From NCBI RefSeq assembly GCF_900142475.1, contig NZ_FRAY01000002.1, positions 186,001 to 250,000 on the forward strand: DNA of 64,000 nt. Reading direction: 5' to 3'. The DNA comes from Fibrobacter sp. UWH4. Lineage in GTDB: Bacteria > Fibrobacterota > Fibrobacteria > Fibrobacterales > Fibrobacteraceae. The notes beneath the pieces were generated by a model. That model saw only the letters and a program-made list of their open reading frames with translations, was not told the origin of the DNA and did no database searches. Shown in pieces: positions 57,948 through 64,000 of the stretch. Both the position numbers and the translations under genes were made by a program. Position 1 is the stretch's first letter; each line of letters starts with the position of its first letter.

Positions 57948-58759
57948 ATGCTGGCACCTCCTTGTACAATGTGGCCTAGTTTTTCAAGGATGTCCTTGTG
58001 GTAGGCGTCTTCAATAGTTGCAATGGTTTCTTGGACTTTTTCGTTGCGGAACCAGTCGCCGCGATTCTTCTTTACCGGGAAATCAAGCGGGATGTCTGCA
58101 ATGATGCGGCCGGGGGTTGACCCTAAAACGATAATGCGGCTTCCGAGATAAACAGCTTCACGAATGTCGTGCGTTACAAACAATGTTGTAATCGGCCGGT
58201 CTTTGATACCGCGGCAAAGTTCCAAAATCAAATCTTGCAAACTCGCCCTGTTTACCGGGTCAAGAGCGCCAAAGGGTTCGTCTAAAAGAAGGGCGTCAGC
58301 GCTGACACTTAAGGCGCGTGCTATGGCTCCGCGCTGGCGCATTCCGCCCGAAAGTTCAAAGGGGTATTTATGTAGGCTTCCTGAAAGTCCCACCAAATTC
58401 AAGTATTCTTCTGCTAAATTTTTGGCGTAACTTGTCTTCAGTTTTTTTGTCTTTTTAATAGCGAGCGTTACATTTTGGAGAAGGGTAAGCCAAGGGAAAA
58501 GGGTGTAGTCCTGAAAGACTACACTCCTTTCTGCAGAAGGCTTTTCGATTTCTTTTCCTTTCCAGTAGACATGCCCCTCGCTCGGCTTGGCAAGCCCAGC
58601 GAGAAGGTTTAGCAAAGTGGTCTTGCCACTACCGCTTTCGCCTAGCAGGCATACGAATTCACCTTGATTGATTTTCAAGTTGATGTCTTTCAAGATGGCT
58701 CTGCCATCGTACGAAAAACCGAGATTCGATGCTTCAAAACCATTTTGCTTTATTGTCAT
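57944..58759 (-). CDS. ABC transporter ATP-binding protein, sulfonate/taurine type
   Basis: A 271-residue ATPase. Walker A GESGSGKTT, signature LSGGMRQRGAIARAL and Walker B ALLLDEPFGALD are complete, followed by the THDIREA switch. ATG 58759 is chosen, since the longer frame reading to 58912 runs through the end of the binding-protein gene. It lies 7 bases after that gene's stop and energises the permease that overlaps it. Confidence 0.88.
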   Translation of the reverse strand: MTIKQNGFEASNLGFSYDGRAILKDINLKINQGEFVCLLGESGSGKTTLLNLLAGLAKPSEGHVYWKGKEIEKPSAERSVVFQDYTLFPWLTLLQNVTLAIKKTKKLKTSYAKNLAEEYLNLVGLSGSLHKYPFELSGGMRQRGAIARALSVSADALLLDEPFGALDPVNRASLQDLILELCRGIKDRPITTLFVTHDIREAVYLGSRIIVLGSTPGRIIADIPLDFPVKKNRGDWFRNEKVQETIATIEDAYHKDILEKLGHIVQGGASI

Positions 58760-58766
58760 ACTATTC

Positions 58767-59801
58767 TTAGTTCCTGGATTTGAAAATATTTTCTGCCTTG
58801 GCGTAGAATTCGGACTTGGGATTTTCTTTGCGAAGTTCTGCGATGGCGGCCTTGTAGAAATCGGTGCGAACGTATTCGGAAACTTTCTTGTCGGACTTGA
58901 TGAATTCGGCATCTTTCAAGAAATCCCAGAAGAATTCGACACCCTTCACGTTCGGGTCCGTATCCTGCGTGACGTGCCCGCTGTAGAACGCCTTGTTGAC
59001 AAGGGCGGTATCGAGCTTGATCCACTTGGCAATAATTTCCACACTCTTCTTGTGGTCATTTTGCACCAGTTCTTCGGCTTCGATCAGTGACTTGACCAGG
59101 CGCTTGTAAACATCGTCGCGACCTTCGATTTTGCGGAGCGATGCAATGAGGCGGCAGCAAATATGGCCGGGGTTAATGTCCTTACTGCGGAGCACCACGG
59201 AAAGGCCTGCTTCTTCGGCGCGAAGGTCATGGGGTCCCCAAGTAACGCCTGCAAATACGCTTCCGTTCTTGACGGCTTCGATCACTGCAGGCGGATTCTT
59301 GAGTTCTACGATGGTAACGTCTTTGCGCCAATCAACGCCCTCCTTCTTGAGGCCGCCGCGAACGATGGCGTCAGCAGTGCCCAAGCGAATGGTGGCAATT
59401 TTCTTGCCCTTGAGGTCACTCAACTTTTTGACGGAGCCTGCGTTTTCTTTGCGGGTAATCACCGCCTGGTCGCCGCCCATGATGCCACCAATCACGCGGA
59501 TGTCGGCACCTTGCGAAATGTGGATAAGCGGAGCGAGTGAACCGAATGCACCTGCATCGAGTTTACCTGCGCGGACAGCGGCAATGCCGTCGCCGGAATT
59601 CGAAAATTCAACGAGCGTTACGTCAAGGCCATTTTTCTCGAAAATGCCAGCGTCTTTAGCGATAAAGAATTTTCCTTGACCTGTAGAAGACAGGTAACCG
59701 ATGGAAATCTTGTCTGCGGCGATTGCAGAAGTAGCGCAGGCGAGGCTAAAGAGGATTGCCAATGCAATCCGAGAATGTTTTTTATGATAATTCTGAGTCA
59801 T
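58767..59801 (-). CDS. Periplasmic substrate-binding protein, sulfonate/taurine type
   Basis: A 344-residue exported protein with a Sec signal that ends ATSAIAADK. The body matches SsuA/TauA-type binding proteins: ISIGYLSSTGQGKFFIAKDAG, GSLAPLIHISQG, DLKGKKIATIRLGTADAIV. It lacks a lipobox, unlike the binding protein at 41912, so it is a soluble periplasmic receptor. It is 17 bases behind the porin gene. The ligand is probably an organosulfur anion or related compound. Confidence 0.87.
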   Translation of the reverse strand: MTQNYHKKHSRIALAILFSLACATSAIAADKISIGYLSSTGQGKFFIAKDAGIFEKNGLDVTLVEFSNSGDGIAAVRAGKLDAGAFGSLAPLIHISQGADIRVIGGIMGGDQAVITRKENAGSVKKLSDLKGKKIATIRLGTADAIVRGGLKKEGVDWRKDVTIVELKNPPAVIEAVKNGSVFAGVTWGPHDLRAEEAGLSVVLRSKDINPGHICCRLIASLRKIEGRDDVYKRLVKSLIEAEELVQNDHKKSVEIIAKWIKLDTALVNKAFYSGHVTQDTDPNVKGVEFFWDFLKDAEFIKSDKKVSEYVRTDFYKAAIAELRKENPKSEFYAKAENIFKSRN

Positions 59802-59818
59802 TGTGAAATTCTCCTATG

Positions 59819-61030
59819 TTAGAAGCCATAAGTTGCGGAAAGGTGATAACGGTTCAAGTCTGCTTCTTTTACGGTGCCTGCGATCAGGTAATCTGTTTGA
59901 ACGTGGAGGTATTCAATCCCGAGCGAGAAGGCATCAGTCAGGCTGTAGGTGGCGTTTGCGAAAATGGATATGTTCTGCTCGCGGCCGCCCACAGTTTCGA
60001 TGTCATCGCGGTCCAGTTTGTCAATACCTGCGCCACCATTAATTGCCAGTTTTTGAATCAGTTTAGCCTGCAGAGCGAACCAACCACCGTACGCCTTGAT
60101 GCTTTTGACACTTTCGGGATCTTCGGTGTTGGCGACAAATCCGCGCCCGATGCCGGCTGCATACGTATCCAGATTCTCGCCGATAAATCCTTCGCCAAGG
60201 AGGGTGATGGAACTTGTAACAGGGAGAGTCAAGTCAACGTTAGCAGACCAGGTGGGAATATCCTTGGTTTTGCCGGTTGCGTCCAAGTCGATTTCTTCTT
60301 GTCCGTAATGGCCAGAAACACCCAGGCCAGCCTTCTTGTTATCTACCCACAGCGGAAGCGCAATGCCGATGCGGCCCTGGAAAGTAGGAATGTCGGCGTC
60401 GGTACCGGTTTCAGAGGCAGAGGAGGAGTTGTACGGTTGGTTTTCACCAATGGTGCGGACAACAGCGGCGGCAATATCCACGGAGCCTTCGCCAACGGGG
60501 ATTTTCTCGGTGAGTCTCAGCTGAGCCCTACGAAGGCCTGCGTCGCCGGAGTTATTGAGAACGCCTGCGTTAAGCGTCGGGGTTACCAACGGAGAAATCA
60601 CGTCCCAAGTTTGACCGCCCAAAATAGAGAAGCCAGTCTTGCCGAAAGAAATTTCACCGTAGCCGTGACGGAGACGCGGGTTGGGATTGTTGGCTGAGCC
60701 ACCACCGTAAAAGTCTACTTCGACTTTACCGTTGGCCTTGAAATAAGTCGTATCGCTACCGCTCGAAAGATTGAAGCCGATTCGAGTCAGGTTAGGAGTC
60801 AAGTGCCAGCCACCGTCGTTTTCGTTGGTAAGATCCGAGGCTGCAACGAAGTTGGCAAAGTTACCGTTATTGCTCTTGGAATCTTCGTAGGCGGCGTTGA
60901 GAGAAGCAAAACCGTAGAGTGTTGCGGTTACGCCGGTTTTTGTGGTGACCGAAATCGGTTCGGCGGCGAAAGAGGTGATTGCAGACAAAAGAATAATCTT
61001 GGCAGCAATATTTTTCGAATTGATATTCAT
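59819..61030 (-). CDS. Outer-membrane porin, DcaP-like
   Basis: A 403-residue exported protein with a short signal that ends SAITSFAAE near residue 22. The mature part has strand patterns with TLYGFASLNAAYEDS, SFGKTGFSILGGQTWDVISP and the C-terminal Phe (ATYGF) required for barrel insertion. DcaP-type porins take up dicarboxylates and other anions. It heads the ABC operon and probably carries the same substrate through the outer membrane. The second porin of the window (17668) does not resemble it closely. Confidence 0.82.
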   Translation of the reverse strand: MNINSKNIAAKIILLSAITSFAAEPISVTTKTGVTATLYGFASLNAAYEDSKSNNGNFANFVAASDLTNENDGGWHLTPNLTRIGFNLSSGSDTTYFKANGKVEVDFYGGGSANNPNPRLRHGYGEISFGKTGFSILGGQTWDVISPLVTPTLNAGVLNNSGDAGLRRAQLRLTEKIPVGEGSVDIAAAVVRTIGENQPYNSSSASETGTDADIPTFQGRIGIALPLWVDNKKAGLGVSGHYGQEEIDLDATGKTKDIPTWSANVDLTLPVTSSITLLGEGFIGENLDTYAAGIGRGFVANTEDPESVKSIKAYGGWFALQAKLIQKLAINGGAGIDKLDRDDIETVGGREQNISIFANATYSLTDAFSLGIEYLHVQTDYLIAGTVKEADLNRYHLSATYGF

Positions 61031-61127
61031 TTACAAATCTCCTGATTGAAAATTTTTATGAGTTGAGCAACCATGCAAAAAAAATTTTGCACGACTTGAT
61101 TAAATTTTGTTTGGTGGGGTTGAGTGC

Positions 61128-61169
61128 TTACTGGCGAATGCCTTGAGCAAAATTATAAAGTCTACACAT
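61128..61169 (-). CDS. Possible leader peptide upstream of the porin-ABC operon
   Basis: Thirteen codons, MCRLYNFAQGIRQ, with the ideal ribosome site GAGGA seven bases before the ATG. It ends 97 bases before the porin start. Translation of one Cys codon at position 2 could couple cysteine supply to downstream expression, but no clear attenuator pair follows. Confidence 0.35.
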   Translation of the reverse strand: MCRLYNFAQGIRQ

Positions 61170-61345
61170 ATAGGTATCCTCGTTTTGATTTGTTTGCTCT
61201 TCGGAACATAATGTTCTCGAATTTTTGTGCGTAAAAAGTAGAAATAAAAATGTGTTTGTAAAATACTTTTTCTTTATAACTTAATATAGGGTTAAACTTG
61301 AACTAAGACAGTGACAAAAAGTGACTTTTACTTTTGAGAAAATGC

Positions 61346-61362
61346 CGCCTGAAAATCAGGCG
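61346..61362 (-). terminator. Terminator of the nitrogenase-like gene pair
   Basis: CGCCTGA, AAA, TCAGGCG is a perfect 7-base stem followed on the minus strand by CATTTTCT. It is 50 bases after the stop of the K-like gene. The plus strand carries an even better T-run, but no plus-strand gene ends here. Confidence 0.65.
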
Positions 61363-61412
61363 ACATTTTTGTGTTAGGAGAGTAAATGGATTGAAGTTAA
61401 TTTATCTTGAAA

Positions 61413-62765
61413 TTATTTACCACCGACAGATGTGCTATAAATCTTTTCGAGTAAATTAAGCGCACCCTTGTAACCGACGAAACTACGATTGATAATCAAC
61501 GTTTCGCTGGACGGCGGAGTAATTTCGAAAAGCAGCGCATTCTTTTCGTTGGCGATATTGATTTCCCAAGAAGACGCAAGAATCAAAGGCTTGCCCGAAG
61601 AGAAATTCACTTCCTTAATGGACTTTTCAATCAGGTAGCCATCTTCTTCAAATTCCACGTCAACATCGACACCTTCGCTAATGTTGTGGAACGCATCTTT
61701 GATACCTTTGCGGAATTTTTCTGGCGGATCGTCACTGATGATCGCCTTGCGCGGAATAAGACCGATTTGGTCTACGAGGAACTTGGTGTAGGCAAGCGTG
61801 TAGGCGGAATCTGCGGTAATGGCAAATTCGCTGGGCATACCGAACCAGTATTCGGCGAAGAATTCAGAGAAGTGTTCCAGATAGTAGTAATAGATTCTGT
61901 TTTCTTCCTTGATGAACTTTTCGCTCTGTTTCTTGTCAATTCCGGCAAATTCGACAACTTTACGGATAAATTCGCTTGTCGCTTCGGCGCCGAGCGGAAT
62001 TTCAGGAATGTGCAGGAACGGCTGACCGTATTTTTCCTGGAGGTGTTCTGCGTTTCGAACGCCCACCCAGGTCGAAATCACCAAGTTGAATTGGGCCTTC
62101 GGAATGCGCAACCAATCCTTAACACCTTCGTTTTCGGGTCCGAAGGGAACATTGACTTCAAAACCGGCACCACGGAGAATACGGGCAATTTCCTGATAGT
62201 CTCCACGCCAGTTCTGGTTGTAGTAAGGAGTTTCAAACCAAAGATTGACAAGACCTTTTTTGCGTTTACCCTTGTAATCGCCAACGAACTGGTCGACAAT
62301 CGCGTTCACGACTTCTTCGTGGCCGAAAAGGTTGTTGCCCTTGAAACCAGCTGTATCGACAGACACAATCGGGTAACCCAAATCGCGGTAGCCACGAACC
62401 AGGCTCGAAACATCGTCGCCGATAAGACCTCCCACGCAACCGGTAAGCACAACGTAGAGGTCGCCATTGAACACCTTGAGCGTCGACTTGATCAACTGAT
62501 CCAAAGTCTTGATGCCGCCAAAGACGATGTCGTTTTCAGTGGAGTTTGCACTCGGCATGTTACCAGCGCCGGCATAAATACTGCCCTGAAAGCCATTTTC
62601 GAAGGTGAGAAAAGCCGTTTGCTTAAGCTGGCAACCCGGAGAACAGTTGGCAATGGGAACTGCACCCTTAATCGCTACAACCGTATGAGATGCACCAACC
62701 GCACAAGCGTATCGGGGGTCCGAAATGGAATTACTCTTTTTTCTTTTAATTGTAGAATCAGACAT
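61413..62765 (-). CDS. Nitrogenase-like component 1, beta (K-like) subunit
   Basis: A 450-residue member of the nitrogenase component 1 superfamily. Cysteines at the places of the P-cluster ligands are present: C21 in YACAVGASH, C45 in ANCSPGCQLKQ and C110 in LTGCVGGLIGDD. NifK is usually about 520 residues; the shorter length and the divergent sequence set this apart from true NifK. It follows the D-like gene by 15 bases, and together they would form the tetramer that receives electrons from a NifH-type protein. Adjacent genes are for organosulfur-type uptake, so methylthio-alkane reductase (MarK-like) is my leading idea, followed by another group of nitrogenase-like reductases. Confidence 0.8.
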   Translation of the reverse strand: MSDSTIKRKKSNSISDPRYACAVGASHTVVAIKGAVPIANCSPGCQLKQTAFLTFENGFQGSIYAGAGNMPSANSTENDIVFGGIKTLDQLIKSTLKVFNGDLYVVLTGCVGGLIGDDVSSLVRGYRDLGYPIVSVDTAGFKGNNLFGHEEVVNAIVDQFVGDYKGKRKKGLVNLWFETPYYNQNWRGDYQEIARILRGAGFEVNVPFGPENEGVKDWLRIPKAQFNLVISTWVGVRNAEHLQEKYGQPFLHIPEIPLGAEATSEFIRKVVEFAGIDKKQSEKFIKEENRIYYYYLEHFSEFFAEYWFGMPSEFAITADSAYTLAYTKFLVDQIGLIPRKAIISDDPPEKFRKGIKDAFHNISEGVDVDVEFEEDGYLIEKSIKEVNFSSGKPLILASSWEINIANEKNALLFEITPPSSETLIINRSFVGYKGALNLLEKIYSTSVGGK

Positions 62766-62780
62766 TTTGAAACTCCCTAG

Positions 62781-64000
62781 TTATACATTTTCCGAATTAT
62801 TTTCTTCGCCGTTATCGTTGTCTTTCTTTTTGCTTTTGCTGAACTTGAGATATCTCGGTTCCGGCAAATCTTCAAGTGCTTCCGGATGGTGCGTCAGGTA
62901 GAACGGATCGTCCTGAGCAAGCCACCAGTCAGAATACGGAAGTTTCACGTTGCGTTTAAGCACTTGGTTAAACTTTGTACGTGCAATCACGCCCTTGAGC
63001 ATTTCGCCAATGCGGAGAATGCCCTGGTAGCCCACCGGGATATGTTCGTCGCCCATGGTAAGGGTCGGGAATCCGAGGTGGCCCGCGACAGAGGCGAGAC
63101 CCGGATGGCGAATGAGCAAGAAATCCGTCTTGGCGCGTTTCAGAAGCTGCGGAAGCTGGAAGGCGCGGGTCTTACTAACGGTATAGTGCGGAATATCGCC
63201 GTAGGTTTCGACCAATTCTTTCAAGGTATCCTGATGTTCGCCACCGCCGTCATAAACGGGGTCGTGGTGGAATACGAGAGCTGCATCGTGACCGATTCCC
63301 AGTTCCGAAAGCACGCTGATGAGGCCGTGTGCGTATGCAGAACCCGTCATCACGATGCCATTCTTGCCCTTGAAAAATTCGCGGAGTTCGGCAAGCTTTG
63401 GAGCAATGCGCTTGTGTTCGCTTTCGATGTATTCTTCGGCTTCTTTTTCTTTGCCGACCACCTTTGCGATAGCGCGAAGCCATGCATCGGTACCCTTGAT
63501 GCCGTAAGGCTGCGGAGCATCAATCTGCGGAACGCCGAAAGATTCTTCAAGTGCTGTTGCCATGTAGCCGCCCAACGTATCGCAGAAGGTAGCGGTAGCG
63601 ACTGCTTCGGAGGCTTGGCGAATTTCTTCGAAAGAGGCGGTATCCAAAAGGTAGTTTACGCGCAGTCCAAGCGGAGCAAGCATTTCGGAGAAATAGTCCG
63701 AACCCCAAAGGGCGACGATATTGAGCAAGTCATTCTGTTTCTTGGTCGGGTGGCGTTCCACAATCTGGCGAAGTACACCATGGAACGCGACGTCAAAACC
63801 CGTAGACCAGTGCTTGGAACGAAAACCTTCGCAATGCAGCGGAATAATAGGCACGCCAACTTCCGGTTCCATTTCTTCGGCAATAGAATCGATGTCTTCG
63901 CCAATGATGGCGGTAGCGCAAGCCATGCCAATGAAGATCGCCTTGGGGTTAAAGCGTTCCTTTGCGTCAAGGATTGTCTGGCGGAGTTTTTCGGAAGCGC
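62781..64000 (-). CDS. Nitrogenase-like component 1, alpha (D-like) subunit, N-terminus beyond window
   Basis: The frame stays open to the right edge, so at least 406 codons are seen and the first part of the protein is missing. IFIGMACATAIIGEDID holds the Cys equivalent to the third P-cluster ligand of NifD. PLHCEGFRS matches the conserved CEGFR. TATFCDTLGGYMATALEESF carries a Cys at the place of the NifD cofactor ligand Cys275, and GDEHIPVGYQG carries a His near the place of the cofactor His442. So a NifD-like metal-cofactor site is probable. The tail is charged (SKKKDNDNGEENN). No NifH is visible; it would lie beyond 64000. Confidence 0.8.
   Translation of the reverse strand, partial: ASEKLRQTILDAKERFNPKAIFIGMACATAIIGEDIDSIAEEMEPEVGVPIIPLHCEGFRSKHWSTGFDVAFHGVLRQIVERHPTKKQNDLLNIVALWGSDYFSEMLAPLGLRVNYLLDTASFEEIRQASEAVATATFCDTLGGYMATALEESFGVPQIDAPQPYGIKGTDAWLRAIAKVVGKEKEAEEYIESEHKRIAPKLAELREFFKGKNGIVMTGSAYAHGLISVLSELGIGHDAALVFHHDPVYDGGGEHQDTLKELVETYGDIPHYTVSKTRAFQLPQLLKRAKTDFLLIRHPGLASVAGHLGFPTLTMGDEHIPVGYQGILRIGEMLKGVIARTKFNQVLKRNVKLPYSDWWLAQDDPFYLTHHPEALEDLPEPRYLKFSKSKKKDNDNGEENNSENV

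Larger units (their letters stand above)
61031..61412. other. Intergenic region with leader peptide, terminator and degenerate promoter
   Basis: This 382-base gap separates the nitrogenase-like pair from the porin-ABC operon. It holds a terminator for the nitrogenase-like genes (61346-61362), a promoter region near 61235-61300 in which GTATTTTAC and TACTTT stand in degenerate places of the sulfur-regulon -35 and -10, and a short leader frame at 61128-61169. The rest is AT-rich. Confidence 0.5.

Noticed and set aside
61686-62780. Plus-strand frame of 364 codons opposite the nitrogenase-like K gene
   Set aside because: The minus strand carries the conserved cysteines and continues the D-K gene order.
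61413-64000. True molybdenum nitrogenase (nifDK)
   Set aside because: Subunits are short and divergent, no nifENB genes are next to them in the window, and the following genes are for organosulfur-type uptake. Only the missing upstream genes could settle it.

Overview
The window looks like chromosome of a Gram-negative anaerobe, most likely a member of the Fibrobacterota (Fibrobacter-like). This is an inference from gene style and content: two outer-membrane porins, lipoproteins, AprAB/Asr-type redox enzymes, moderate GC and -10 boxes of the form TATATT. I could not run a taxonomic search.

Layout. (1) 1-10 kb is a defence island: a TIR/SEFIR-type gene cut by the left edge, a complete type I restriction-modification system (hsdM-hsdS-hsdR), a KAP-family P-loop NTPase, and an AbiEi/AbiEii pair with inverted repeats upstream. 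(2) 9.7-12 kb holds a phosphoesterase, a PDZ lipoprotein, a toxin-antitoxin remnant and palindromic repeats. (3) 12-59 kb is almost continuously about sulfur. It contains three O-acetylhomoserine sulfhydrylase paralogues; an assimilatory route of CysDN, AprAB-type APS reductase and a small sulfite reductase; a sulfate ABC transporter; a thiocarboxylate sulfur-carrier operon resembling the Wolinella Hcy system (TusA, HcyS, HcyF, JAMM protease); a family 2A encapsulin with a cysteine desulfurase cargo and serine acetyltransferase; a single-chain ubiquitin-like/E1/rhodanese fusion with its own JAMM protease; a DUF4418-FtsX-ATPase exporter-like module; MetK; and a methyltransferase next to a DMSP-lyase-family cupin. 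PLP synthesis (MocR/PdxR, PdxS, PdxT), PabBC, BioB, a PatB-type lyase and a rhodanese-TusA-DsrE fusion follow. (4) 57-64 kb holds a sulfonate/taurine-type ABC transporter, a porin and a nitrogenase-like D/K pair that runs off the right edge. This arrangement recalls methylthio-alkane reductase loci.

How it fits together. Eight operon heads share the same promoter: a TTGGAC-type -35 box, exactly 18 bases, then a TATATT-type -10 box, with conserved AT-rich motifs upstream of the -35. I read this as one activator-dependent sulfur regulon. It covers sulfate uptake and reduction, the two sulfur-carrier systems, the porin, metY3 with its binding protein, the ABC exporter and the methyltransferase/cupin pair. 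The encapsulin operon lies inside the same region but has a different, palindromic operator. Sulfide would enter homocysteine through carrier thiocarboxylates and MetY, while persulfide made by the desulfurase could be held in the encapsulin. PLP made by PdxST would supply the many PLP enzymes.

Two stretches longer than 300 bases (178-673 and 61031-61412) have no ordinary gene and are described below. The 11886-12380 stretch carries repeats, a promoter and a structured leader of unknown class.
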